This document shows, piece after piece, positions 24,739 through 33,507 of a stretch of DNA of 56,878 nucleotides. The stretch is taken from NCBI GenBank assembly GCA_946414825.1, contig CAMKQB010000002.1:1-56878 (forward strand). The letters are read 5' to 3'. Below the pieces are notes generated by a model. That model did not search any database and had not been told where the DNA came from. It worked only from the letters and a program-made list of their open reading frames with translations. The position numbers and the translations under genes are program-made. This DNA comes from an uncultured Lachnospiraceae bacterium (GTDB taxonomy: Bacteria; Bacillota; Clostridia; Lachnospirales; Lachnospiraceae). Positions within the stretch are counted from its first letter, which is position 1; every line of letters begins with the position of its first letter.

Positions 24739-26520
24739 TTATCTAAGCTGGATAGCATCGAATGGGCAGAGCTGCTGGCAGAGGCCGCAACCGTTGCACA
24801 TTGTTTCATCTATTACAGAGAAGCCTGTCTCTTTATCTTTCTTGATAGCTGGGCATCCAGGCACGAGGCACTGTCCGCACTTCATACATTTCTCAGTATC
24901 AACGAAGCACTTGCCCTTTGGCTTATATGTCTTAAGAAGCGCACATGGTGACTGGGAAATGATTACAGAGAGCTCATCTCTGGCAACCTCTTCCTTAATA
25001 GTCTCTTCAAGCTTCTTAAGGTCAAATGCATCTACAACCTTTACATTCTTGATACCCATTCCTTCACAAAGCTTAACAAGGTCGATAGCAAGTGTCTCCT
25101 CCCCGTTCAGCATTTTGCCTGTAGCAGGGTGATCCTGGTGACCTGTCATACCTGTTGTGGAGTTATCGAGAATAATAACTGTTCCGGTTGCCTGGTTATA
25201 AACCATGTTCATAAGTGAGTTCACACCTGTGTGAAGGAAAGTTGAATCTCCGATAACTGCAACCCAGTTCTTAACCCAGTCCTTACCTTTACCCTTCTCC
25301 ATACCATGGAGCATCGAGATAGAACCGCCCATGCAAAGAGTAGTATCAACGACTGAAAGCGGAGCCGCTACACCAAGTGTGTAACATCCGATATCACCAC
25401 TAGCATGAATCTTCAGCTTCTTCAGTACGCTATATGTAGCTCTGTGAGGGCATCCAGGACAAAGGATAGGTGGACGTACAGGAACCTGTGCAGGATCTGC
25501 AAGGTCCAGCTCCTCGCCAAGAATCTTCTCACGAAGCATATTTGCACTATATTCTCCATCAAGTGGAAATTTATCCTTGCCGACACAATCGATTCCCCAA
25601 GAACGAACCTGTTCCTCAATAACCGGCTCAAGCTCCTCTATGATGTAAAGAACATCAACCTTAGAAGCGAACTCTTCAATAAGCTTCTTAGGAAGTGGAG
25701 TAACCATACCAAGCTTCAGAACGCTAGCCTCTGGGAATACTTCCATAACATACTGATATGGAATACCACTTGTAATGAAACCAATCTTCTTAGCTTCCTT
25801 ACCGTTCTCAGTTACCACTTCATATGTATTATCTGTATATTTAACCTTGTTGATTCCGTCGAACTTAGAAGTTGCTCCGTCCTCAGCAAGCTTTCTGTCA
25901 CGCTCAATAACGAACTTATGACGCTTCATAGCATTTGCAGGAACCATTACGTTCTTTGCTGGGTCTCTAACGTATTCCTTGTCATCTACCTCAACTCTAT
26001 CCTCAAGATTTACAACACCCTGTGAATGAGCTATACGAGTTGTAGTTCTAAGGATAACTGGAGTATCATACTCCTCTGATATCTCAAATGCCTTCTTAGT
26101 GAACACTCTAGCCTCTTCTGAATCAGATGGCTCAAGTACAGGTACGTGAGAAGAAATAGCTATTCTTCTTGTGTCCTGTTCGTTCTGTGAGCTGTAAAGT
26201 CCTGGATCATCTGCTACAAGATATACAAGACCTCCCTTTGCTCCGATATAAGAAGCTGTGTAAAGTGGATCAGAGGCAACATTGAGACCAACGCACTTCA
26301 TAGCACACATAGCTCTAACTCCAGCTATAGATGCACCCATGGCAACCTCTGCTGCAACCTTCTCATTTGGAGCCCACTCAGCATATACTCCTTCGTACTT
26401 AACCAGATTCTCACTCATCTCTGTACTTGGGGTTCCAGGATAAGCTGATGAAACCTTAACTCCTGCCTCCCAGGCACCACGAGCAATGGCTTCATTTCCT
26501 AACATAATCTTCTTTTCCAA
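24739..26520 (-). CDS. iorA: indolepyruvate:ferredoxin oxidoreductase, alpha subunit
   Basis: 593 residues. An N-terminal pyrimidine-binding domain (AYPGTPSTEM) is followed by a TPP-binding half with CPGCPHRATYSVLKK, GDIGCYTLG, and GDS...LDN. The C-terminal ferredoxin domain has two 4Fe-4S motifs, CMKCGQCLVPGCP and CNGCGLCQQLCP. The preferred start is the TTG at 26520, 8 bases after an AAGGAG site; the next ATG (26505) lacks a good site. With IorB it channels electrons from aromatic amino acid breakdown to ferredoxin in the cytoplasm. Confidence 0.95.
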   Translation of the reverse strand: MEKKIMLGNEAIARGAWEAGVKVSSAYPGTPSTEMSENLVKYEGVYAEWAPNEKVAAEVAMGASIAGVRAMCAMKCVGLNVASDPLYTASYIGAKGGLVYLVADDPGLYSSQNEQDTRRIAISSHVPVLEPSDSEEARVFTKKAFEISEEYDTPVILRTTTRIAHSQGVVNLEDRVEVDDKEYVRDPAKNVMVPANAMKRHKFVIERDRKLAEDGATSKFDGINKVKYTDNTYEVVTENGKEAKKIGFITSGIPYQYVMEVFPEASVLKLGMVTPLPKKLIEEFASKVDVLYIIEELEPVIEEQVRSWGIDCVGKDKFPLDGEYSANMLREKILGEELDLADPAQVPVRPPILCPGCPHRATYSVLKKLKIHASGDIGCYTLGVAAPLSVVDTTLCMGGSISMLHGMEKGKGKDWVKNWVAVIGDSTFLHTGVNSLMNMVYNQATGTVIILDNSTTGMTGHQDHPATGKMLNGEETLAIDLVKLCEGMGIKNVKVVDAFDLKKLEETIKEEVARDELSVIISQSPCALLKTYKPKGKCFVDTEKCMKCGQCLVPGCPAIKKDKETGFSVIDETMCNGCGLCQQLCPFDAIQLR

Positions 26521-26594
26521 CGCTTAAACTCCTTCTTTATATAGTTTTATTCATTTCGAAAAACAACTTTGTACATTATATTGCATTTTTGCCC

Positions 26595-26631
26595 AAAAAA
26601 CAAGAAAGACAGTAGGATTTCTCCCACTGTC
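26595..26631 (-). terminator. terminator of the comEA-regulator operon
   Basis: Stem GACAGT-GGGA/TCCT-ACTGTC (26608-26631) with a 4-base loop is followed by a T-rich run ending in six T (26595-26600) on the minus strand. Confidence 0.8.
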
Positions 26632-26659
26632 TCACTATTTTCTGCATATAGCTTCCACT

Positions 26660-27349
26660 CTAATCCTGGAAGAAGTATCCAACTCCCCACTTAGTATGAA
26701 TATACTCTGGGTCTGCTGGCTTAGTCTCAATCTTCTCTCTAAGTCTTCTAACGTGAACATCAACTGTTCTAGCATCTCCTGGATAGGTTGAACCCCAGAT
26801 CTCATTTAGCAGCTCATCTCTTGAATAAACCTTATTAGGATTTGATACAAGCAGAAGCACGAGATCGAACTCCTTAGCTGTAAGGCTCACCTCGTGACCC
26901 TTGATAAATACGCGTCTAGAATCAGTCTCTATCTTCAGTCCCTTCTTCTCGATAACATTTGAAGAAGAAACGCTTATATCATCACCCTTGCTATTTCTAC
27001 GAAGGATAGCCTTGATACGAGCCTTAACCTCAAGAATATTGAAAGGCTTGGTAATGTAGTCGTCCGCTCCATACTCAAGTCCCATGATCTTATCCATATC
27101 ATCGCCCTTTGCTGTAAGCATGATGATTGGAACCTCAGAGAACTCTCTGATCATCTGGCAAACCTCAAGTCCCGAAAACTTAGGAAGCATGATATCCAGC
27201 AAAATGATATCATAGCTGTTTGCTCTTGCCTTCTCTACAGCTTCCTCGCCATCGAAGGCTGTATCAACCTCCATATCGTCCTGCTCGAGTGAAAACTTAA
27301 GACCCTTTACTATTAGCTTCTCATCGTCGACTACTAATACCTTCTTCAT
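26660..27349 (-). CDS. orphan OmpR-type response regulator, WalR-like
   Basis: 229 residues. Receiver: VDDEK, phosphoacceptor in IILLDIMLPKFSG, MLTAKG and ITKPFN. Winged helix ends GDARTVDVHVRRLREKIE...WGVGYFF, which is close to WalR/YycF and related regulators. No histidine kinase gene lies next to it. It follows the comEA gene by 9 bases and shares its ribosome binding site with that gene's stop codon, so the two are one operon. A WalR-type box occurs before the cell wall hydrolase at 32120-33274. Assignment to WalR is tentative. Confidence 0.88.
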   Translation of the reverse strand: MKKVLVVDDEKLIVKGLKFSLEQDDMEVDTAFDGEEAVEKARANSYDIILLDIMLPKFSGLEVCQMIREFSEVPIIMLTAKGDDMDKIMGLEYGADDYITKPFNILEVKARIKAILRRNSKGDDISVSSSNVIEKKGLKIETDSRRVFIKGHEVSLTAKEFDLVLLLVSNPNKVYSRDELLNEIWGSTYPGDARTVDVHVRRLREKIETKPADPEYIHTKWGVGYFFQD

Positions 27350-27358
27350 ACTCTCTCC

Positions 27359-28234
27359 TTATTCAACCTTTATACGACTGCTTATTCTGGAAAATGTCCC
27401 TTCACCTATTCCACTAACATTTTTAATATCTTCTACGCTCCCAAAGGCTCCATGTTCATCTCTATAAGCGATGATTTCTGTAGCCTTCGTTTCTCCTATG
27501 CCAGGAAGTGTTTGAAGCGTCTCGGCATCTGCTGTATTGATATTCACCATGCCATCTTCGTTAGACTTGGAACCTGTCTCAGTCCCTTCCTCTGAAGCGC
27601 CTTTTGAAGCTCCCTTACTCGCAGATGCATCCTGATCTATAAGAATATTCAGATCATCGATTTCTATTTTATTAGGAATATATATCCGTTCGCCATCATT
27701 TAGCTTTTCGGCGAGATTTACGTATCCCTTGAGAGCCTCGTCCGAATATCCGCCTGCCATTCTAAGAGCATCACTAACTCTTGAATCTGGCGGAAGCTCG
27801 TACACTCCCTCATTCACTACCGCTCCACAAACGTAGACACAGAGCTTGTCTGGGGCGGAAGTATCTTCACCATTCACAGCTGAAGTCTCCACTTCTCCAG
27901 TGCCAGTTCCTTCTAGATTATCTCCAGCAGAACTGCTTGTATCCTTAACAGAAGAATCCTCGGCACTCTTCTCTGTCGATTTCGACTTTCTATCTACTGA
28001 CTCTTCAGACTCTGACTTTCCATCTGCGGGCTCAGAAGACTCCGACTTCCCATCCGCGGACTCCGCGGAAACTTCCTTCTTAGTAGTGATCTTCAGATCA
28101 CCATCATTCTTTTTTCTATCACCTAGAAACATAAATACACATATAATCATAGTTACTGCAAGCAGCAGCAGCCTGAATATATTTCCCTTGGCCTTACGCT
28201 TCAGGTGATTTAAAACCCTATTTAAATCTTGCAT
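27359..28234 (-). CDS. comEA: ComEA-family DNA-binding protein
   Basis: 291 residues. N-terminal membrane anchor (NIFRLLLLAVTMIICVFMFLG, about 18-38); a long Ser/Glu/Lys repeat linker (ADGKSESSEPADGKSESEES, to about 125); an SLBB domain (VYVCGAVVNEGVYELPPDSR); a second Ser/Gly linker; and a C-terminal helix-hairpin-helix pair (NINTADAETLQTLPGIGETKA). This is the ComEA order: it holds incoming double-stranded DNA at the outer face of the membrane during competence. No comEC is nearby. The linkers are longer than in B. subtilis ComEA. Confidence 0.9.
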   Translation of the reverse strand: MQDLNRVLNHLKRKAKGNIFRLLLLAVTMIICVFMFLGDRKKNDGDLKITTKKEVSAESADGKSESSEPADGKSESEESVDRKSKSTEKSAEDSSVKDTSSSAGDNLEGTGTGEVETSAVNGEDTSAPDKLCVYVCGAVVNEGVYELPPDSRVSDALRMAGGYSDEALKGYVNLAEKLNDGERIYIPNKIEIDDLNILIDQDASASKGASKGASEEGTETGSKSNEDGMVNINTADAETLQTLPGIGETKATEIIAYRDEHGAFGSVEDIKNVSGIGEGTFSRISSRIKVE

Positions 28235-28356
28235 TTACACCAGTCCTTTCTATTTCAAATAGACCAGTATATATGCAACAACGAACAATTATCTATTTAT
28301 TTTAACACATCTACTTACATATTGTAATGTGTTTCCCACTTTATAAACGAAGTTTT

Positions 28357-29244
28357 CTAGTCCTCATCCTTCAGGATAGCAGTTCCGATACCCTTATCTG
28401 TATAGAACTCCAGTAGGAGACAATGCTCTAGTCTTCCGTCCAGGATATGGACTCTTGAAACGCCATTCTTCATAGCATCTATACAGTTCTGAAGCTTTGG
28501 AAGCATTCCACCACCAACTACTCCGTCATCCAGCAGCGCCTGAGCTTCACTTACAGTCATTGTAGATATAAGTGTTTTCTTATCACTTGGATCAACGAAG
28601 ACGCCTTCGATATCTGTCAGGAATACAAGCTTTTCAGCCTGAATAGCTGTAGCAACTGCACATGCGCAGTCATCAGCATTTATATTGTAATCATGATCGT
28701 CTTCGATACCCATTCCGATAGGTGCAACAACAGGAATAAAATCAGCATCAAGAAGTGAATCGATAACTGAACTATCTGTCGCAACAACCTCTCCCACATA
28801 TCCGATATCCTTTCCATCGGACAGCTTCTTCTGAACCTTCAGCAGTCCAGCATCCTTACCACTGATACCCACTGCATTCAGTCCAACCTTGGACATCAGA
28901 CCAACAAGGCTTCTATTAACATTATTAAGAACCATTTCAGCAACTTCAAGTGTTGGCTCATCTGTTACTCTGAGACCATTCTGGAAATGTGTCTCCATCC
29001 CAAGCTTTCCTATCCACTTGCTTATCTCCTTACCACCACCATGTACTATGATAGGCTTAAGACCAACAAGCTTAAGAAGGGCAACGTCCTGAATAACATT
29101 GAACTTCAGATTCTCATCAAGCATAGCAGAACCGCCATACTTAACTACGATCTTCTTTCCACTAAACTTCTTGATATAAGGAAGAGCTTCGATAAGCGTC
29201 TGTGCTTTCCTCTTAATCTCTTCAATATCATCGTTCTTAATCAT
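28357..29244 (-). CDS. argB: acetylglutamate kinase
   Basis: 295 residues. [12 protein letters not shown] at the ATP site, VHGGGKEI at the substrate site, and [14 protein letters not shown] with FLTDIEGV in the kinase core. It phosphorylates N-acetylglutamate in arginine biosynthesis. The ATG at 29244 has an AGAGG site 8 bases upstream; a longer start at 29268 lacks one. It follows argJ by 71 bases in an argC-argJ-argB order. Confidence 0.95.
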   Translation of the reverse strand: MIKNDDIEEIKRKAQTLIEALPYIKKFSGKKIVVKYGGSAMLDENLKFNVIQDVALLKLVGLKPIIVHGGGKEISKWIGKLGMETHFQNGLRVTDEPTLEVAEMVLNNVNRSLVGLMSKVGLNAVGISGKDAGLLKVQKKLSDGKDIGYVGEVVATDSSVIDSLLDADFIPVVAPIGMGIEDDHDYNINADDCACAVATAIQAEKLVFLTDIEGVFVDPSDKKTLISTMTVSEAQALLDDGVVGGGMLPKLQNCIDAMKNGVSRVHILDGRLEHCLLLEFYTDKGIGTAILKDED

Positions 29245-29315
29245 TTTGATATCCTCTCTACAAATCATAATTATTCCCCGTAACCCGCTGCTTATTAATA
29301 TATAACGCTCCTCGC

Positions 29316-30707
29316 TTAGCTCCTATAATCAGCATTAATTGTAACATATTCATGGGTGAGGTCACAACCCCACGCAATCGCTTCGTATTCTCCATCATGA
29401 ATGTCACAGAGAGCTGTTATTTCATCTGGAGATAGTATTTTAAGAGCCTCTTCCTCAGAGAACTCAGGAAGTCTTCCCTGATCTATCAGTTTGATGCTGC
29501 CCTCTCGGCTCATCATTGTTATATCTGTCTTGTTTGGATCAAACTTCGCGCCAGAATAACCCATAGCACAGAAGATTCTTCCACAGTTTGCGTCTCTACC
29601 ATAAATCGCTGCTTTAGACAGATTTGAAGTAATAATAGACTTCGCAAGTGTCTTGGCGGTCTGATAGTCAGGGGCTCCGACAACCTTTGCAATAAAGAGT
29701 CTGGTAGCGCCCTCGCCATCTGAAGCCATTGTTCTGGCAAGAAATTCAAGTATAGTGTAGAGACCTTCTATCAGCTCAGCGAAATCCTTTCTCTTCGCCA
29801 GAACTGCATCACTCACTTTCTCACCCACCAGCTTCTTAGCGAGCTCTCTGATATCCTCGTCGCCAGTTTCATCGATCATGCTAAGATCAATATCCATAGA
29901 CTCAGCGGTCAGAGTCTCATTTCCTGCGAGGCCATTTGCGAGCCATACAAAAGTATCATTAGTTGAAGTATCGCCGTCTACAGAAACCATGTTGAAGGTT
30001 CTCTCGATAAGCGCCCTAAGTATTCTCTGCGCAAGCGCCTGCTCGATGGAAATGTCTGACATAGCAAAGCCCAGCATGGTTCCCATATTTGGATGAATCA
30101 TTCCGGAGCCCTTGCACATGGCTCCGATATGGCACTCCTTACCATCCATCTCCAGAGATACTGCTATCTCCTTCGGAATAGTATCTGTTGTCATTATCGC
30201 CTTAGCTGCCTCGCTGGCTTCCATGAAGGCATTTGCCTTATTACCATTAAAGTACTGTCTCAGAACAGCCGTTCCGCTATAAGGAACTCCTATCATCTTC
30301 TTCGACAGATCTCGGATTCCCTCTTCGATCTTCTCGATAGGAAGCTGTGGTCCGATTACACCTGTAGACATCGTGAGAACGCGCTCCTTCTGAACCCCCA
30401 GACACTCAGCAACCTTTGCTACCTCGCGCTGACAGTTGATCAGTCCCTCACTGCCTGTAGCTGCATTTGCGATTCCTGTGTTGATGACAGCCGCGCTGGC
30501 CAGTCCGCCGGCAACAACCTTCATATCCCACTGCACCGGAGCCGCTTTCACTATATTTCTTGTAAATGTTCCAGCCACAGTTGCAGGCTCATCACTCATG
30601 ATAAGAGTGAGATCTCTGTTATTTCCTGTTGGCTTGATTCCTACTCTCATGCTGGCAAGGCTATATCCCTTCGCCGCAAGTACTCCACCTTCAACTTTTT
30701 TAACCAT
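29316..30707 (-). CDS. argJ: ornithine acetyltransferase / amino-acid acetyltransferase
   Basis: 463 residues, longer than the common ~400. ArgJ recycles the acetyl group from acetylornithine to glutamate and matures by self-cleavage before a conserved Thr. The site here reads [15 protein letters not shown] with Thr210 as the new N-terminus; most family members have Ala rather than Gly before it. [10 protein letters not shown] and the C-terminal NADYRS match the family. A GGGGAG site precedes the start; argC is 39 bases upstream. Confidence 0.95.
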   Translation of the reverse strand: MVKKVEGGVLAAKGYSLASMRVGIKPTGNNRDLTLIMSDEPATVAGTFTRNIVKAAPVQWDMKVVAGGLASAAVINTGIANAATGSEGLINCQREVAKVAECLGVQKERVLTMSTGVIGPQLPIEKIEEGIRDLSKKMIGVPYSGTAVLRQYFNGNKANAFMEASEAAKAIMTTDTIPKEIAVSLEMDGKECHIGAMCKGSGMIHPNMGTMLGFAMSDISIEQALAQRILRALIERTFNMVSVDGDTSTNDTFVWLANGLAGNETLTAESMDIDLSMIDETGDEDIRELAKKLVGEKVSDAVLAKRKDFAELIEGLYTILEFLARTMASDGEGATRLFIAKVVGAPDYQTAKTLAKSIITSNLSKAAIYGRDANCGRIFCAMGYSGAKFDPNKTDITMMSREGSIKLIDQGRLPEFSEEEALKILSPDEITALCDIHDGEYEAIAWGCDLTHEYVTINADYRS

Positions 30708-30746
30708 ACGCTTATCTCCCCACTTCTATTCACTAATTGAAAAATC

Positions 30747-31895
30747 CTATGGAAATAATGGTGGCATGGTGAGCCCTTCGGTCTCCTCAAGTCCAAAGAG
30801 CAGATTCATGTTCTGAACTGCTTGACCAGCCGCACCCTTAACCACGTTGTCTAAAGCTCCTACTACTATAACTCTGTTAGTTCTCTTATCTACTGTGAAT
30901 CCAATATCCACAAAGTTACTTCCTTCAACCCATCTTGTCTCAGGGAATCTTCCCTCGCCTAGAAGTCTGATAAAATATTCATCCTTATATTCAGTCTCAA
31001 ATGCCTCTGCCACATCCTCTGCAGTAAAGCCTGGCAGAAGGGTTGCATAGCAGGTTGAGAGGATTCCTCTATTCATAGGTACCAGGTGTGGTGTGAAGTT
31101 GATAGTGATTGGATCACCACCTGGATTATTATTTTCTGCAAATTCATCCGAAACAGCAGAATTTGTTCTGTCATTTCCATTTACAAGCGCAAATCTTGCA
31201 TAGCCCAGCTGTTCCTCTATCTCAGGAGTATGTCTGTGAGTAGCAACTGCGTAAGGCTTGATGCTCTCATTTACTTCACAGTAAAGGTTAGGAACCTTAG
31301 CTCCTCTACCCGCTCCCGATGTTCCTGACTTAGCATCCACAATTATAGTGGTGGGATCAATCATCCCCTGCTTAACTAACGGATAGAGAGAAAGGATAGA
31401 GGTAGTTGTGTAGCAGCCTGGATTTGCGATGAGTCGTACGTCTGAAACTTCGCCATTTCCAACTGGCTTGCCACCGCGGATAGCCTCTCTATTAATCTCA
31501 CAGAGACCATATATAGCCTCATCTATAAGCTGAGGAGCCTTGTGTTCAATCTTGTACCACTCCTCATAAACATTTACGTCCTTCAGTCTGAAATCAGCGG
31601 AAATGTCAATGACCTTAGTCTTACTGAGGATTTCTTCTGAAATTACCCCTGCAAGATAGCCCTGTGGGGTAGCTGTAAAGATAACATCCACCTGATCAGC
31701 AAGTTCGTCCAGATTATCATCCAGACAATCCGCTTCGACTATCTTAAACATATTTCCATATATATCGCTATACTTCTGACCTACATAGCTGTGGGAACCG
31801 AACCATACGATTTCAACATCCTTTCTAGGCTGGAGGAGTCTTACTAGCTCCTGTCCTGCATATCCTGTAGATCCGATGATACCAACTTTTATCAT
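30747..31895 (-). CDS. argC: N-acetyl-gamma-glutamyl-phosphate reductase
   Basis: 382 residues. NADP-binding VGIIGSTGYAGQELVRLL at the N-terminus, catalytic Cys in IANPGCYTT, then KSGTSGAGRG and HRHTPEIEEQL. It reduces N-acetylglutamyl phosphate to the semialdehyde. First gene of the arginine cluster, with a GAGGAG site. A possible promoter with TACAAT lies within the 224-base upstream gap, which also holds a small repeat and the terminator of no upstream gene on this strand except that of the 32120 gene. Confidence 0.95.
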   Translation of the reverse strand: MIKVGIIGSTGYAGQELVRLLQPRKDVEIVWFGSHSYVGQKYSDIYGNMFKIVEADCLDDNLDELADQVDVIFTATPQGYLAGVISEEILSKTKVIDISADFRLKDVNVYEEWYKIEHKAPQLIDEAIYGLCEINREAIRGGKPVGNGEVSDVRLIANPGCYTTTSILSLYPLVKQGMIDPTTIIVDAKSGTSGAGRGAKVPNLYCEVNESIKPYAVATHRHTPEIEEQLGYARFALVNGNDRTNSAVSDEFAENNNPGGDPITINFTPHLVPMNRGILSTCYATLLPGFTAEDVAEAFETEYKDEYFIRLLGEGRFPETRWVEGSNFVDIGFTVDKRTNRVIVVGALDNVVKGAAGQAVQNMNLLFGLEETEGLTMPPLFP

Positions 31896-31915
31896 TTTAT
31901 TTCTCCTCTAATACT

Positions 31916-31942
31916 AAGATTCTTCGCTTCGTTCAGAAAGAC
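31916..31942. repeat. short ATTCT...AGAATCTT dispersed repeat
   Basis: Minus strand reads GTCTTTCTGA, ACGAAGC, GAAGAATCTT. It lies in the argC leader, 20 bases before the start. Related copies are at 43989-44021 and 47631-47662. Confidence 0.65.
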
Positions 31943-32030
31943 GCGAGGCTTTTCTAATCCTGAAATTATATTGTAGCACTTATGTTCCTATTGTGCCATT
32001 TTTATTTTAAAGAAAATCCACATATTTATC

Positions 32031-32071
32031 AAAAATAAAGGATGGCAACGAGTGAACCCCGATTGCCATCC
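32031..32071 (-). terminator. terminator of the cell wall hydrolase gene
   Basis: Stem GGATGGCAACG/(C)GATTGCCATCC (32040-32071) is followed on the minus strand by TTTATTTTT, 48 bases beyond the stop codon. Confidence 0.85.
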
Positions 32072-32119
32072 GTATAATAGGTTTCTTTGTGAAATAAGTT
32101 TACTTATTCATCCGCTATC

Positions 32120-33274
32120 CTAGTAGAAAATGTGATTTCCTATCTGAGTATAGCTTCCAAGTGTTGATGTATCTATATTCCATGTAGGTCTGAAATACAT
32201 GCAACCACCGATATTGTTTGCACCATTAAGAGCATCCTGTGCTGCCTGAAGGGAGGTTGATGAACCACCTGTTGAAAGAGCATTCTGGAATGCGCTTGTG
32301 TAAGCTCCTGAGAACTGGCTAGGTGCATATATAACGCTTGATATTGAGCTTCCCCAATAACCATTACGTACTCTGTTCATTACTACGCTTGCAACTGCGA
32401 GCTGTCCTTCGTAGCTCTCTCCACCTGACTCAGCATATACGATAGCGGCGAGAAGATACAGATCTGAAGAATCTGCAGCAACTGGTGCCTCTGTAGCAGC
32501 CTGTGTAGTTGCTTCTGTAGTTGCCTGTGTTGTTGCCTGAGTAGTTGCCTCTGTAGTAGCCTGTGTTGTTGTCTGTGTAGTAGCCTGAGCAACTGTCTCT
32601 GTAGTAGCCTGTGTTGTAGCCTCTGTTGTTGCTTCAGCAACCTGAACCTCTTCAACACCGATTACATCTCTAAATGTTGAACCATCCTTCTTTGCCTGCT
32701 CAGCTACCTTAGTAGCCTCGTCATCTGTAAGGATGAACTCTGTCTTAACATATCCTTCTTCATTATCAACTGATACCATTGTCCAGTCACCGTCATCTCC
32801 GATAACTGTTCCCTCATCACCAGTGTTAAGCATTGTGATGATGTTACCATCTGTTGAAGCCTCAGCTCTTAAGTACAGACCCTCTGTAGCAACGATGAAC
32901 TTTCCTGTCATATCTGTCTCTGACTTTGTAAGCTTCTGTGTATCATTTGATGCTGTAAGTACATCTTCGTCATCTAAGTAGCTATATAATGTATCAACTG
33001 AATCATCCTCAAGGAGAGATGCTTCATTAAGTGTAATGCTATATGTATCAGGTGCCTCAACCTCTGCCTCAACTTCCTCAGAAACAAGTGCAGATACTGT
33101 TGATGATGCTACCTTATCTCTCTCGATGACATTTGCTGTGAAGATTCCACTTCCTACAAGTGTAGCAGCTCCCATAACAACGAGAGTATTTCTTACTATA
33201 AATCTTCCTGAGAATATGTACTTCTTTGCAAATATTTTTGCTTCTTCAAGTTTTAACTGTGTTCTACGATTCAT
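32120..33274 (-). CDS. secreted SH3/SleB-type cell wall hydrolase
   Basis: 384 residues. A membrane segment or signal anchor (NTLVVMGAATLVGSGIFTANV, about 28-48) is followed by an SH3b domain (GLYLRAEASTDGNIITML...GYVKTEFI), a Thr/Ala/Gln linker with about a dozen ATTEATTQ-type repeats (about 215-265), and a hydrolase_2 (SleB/CwlJ) domain (LLAAIVYAESGGESYEGQLAVASVVMNR) with the catalytic Glu in YAESGGE. It cuts peptidoglycan outside the cell. The inner ATG at 33274 has a GAGG site; the longer start at 33328 does not. WalR-like direct repeats occur about 100 bases upstream. Confidence 0.92.
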   Translation of the reverse strand: MNRRTQLKLEEAKIFAKKYIFSGRFIVRNTLVVMGAATLVGSGIFTANVIERDKVASSTVSALVSEEVEAEVEAPDTYSITLNEASLLEDDSVDTLYSYLDDEDVLTASNDTQKLTKSETDMTGKFIVATEGLYLRAEASTDGNIITMLNTGDEGTVIGDDGDWTMVSVDNEEGYVKTEFILTDDEATKVAEQAKKDGSTFRDVIGVEEVQVAEATTEATTQATTETVAQATTQTTTQATTEATTQATTQATTEATTQAATEAPVAADSSDLYLLAAIVYAESGGESYEGQLAVASVVMNRVRNGYWGSSISSVIYAPSQFSGAYTSAFQNALSTGGSSTSLQAAQDALNGANNIGGCMYFRPTWNIDTSTLGSYTQIGNHIFY

Positions 33275-33372
33275 AATTTTTCCTCTATTTGTAACAATTC
33301 TATGTTGTTTATGACAATTCTTTGACAATTTGTTAGTATTATGTAAACAAATGTTACATTTTTGTTCGAATT

Positions 33373-33389
33373 GTTACGGTTTTGTTACA
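33373..33389 (-). promoter_or_regulatory. WalR-box-like direct repeat
   Basis: Minus strand TGTAAC-AAAAC-CGTAAC: two hexamers with a 5-base gap, one base from the published WalR pattern TGTWAH-N5-TGTWAH. Further GTAACA/TGTTAC words surround it (33340-33415). It lies about 100 bases before the hydrolase start. Confidence 0.5.
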
Positions 33390-33452
33390 AATGTATACTA
33401 CCACTATGTAACATATATGTCAAGAAAAATAAAAACTTTCGAATATAGCAAT

Positions 33453-33485
33453 TAAAAATCGGCAATCATTTCTGATCGCCGATTT
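33453..33485 (-). terminator. terminator of the amidase-like gene
   Basis: Stem AAATCGGC...TGATT/(GATCA)GCCGATTT (33456-33485) is followed by TTTTTAATT on the minus strand, 22 bases past the stop. Confidence 0.85.
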
Positions 33486-33507
33486 CTAGTTCATCATTTT
33501 GACATTT

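Noticed and set aside
31896..32119. ARG box (ArgR operator) before argC
   Set aside because: AT-rich words such as GATAAATAT occur, but no pair fits the ArgR operator well enough to call.
32383..32658. Gln/Leu-rich open frame of 91 codons
   Set aside because: It is a frame-shifted reading of the Thr/Ala/Gln linker of the cell wall hydrolase, an artefact of the repeats.
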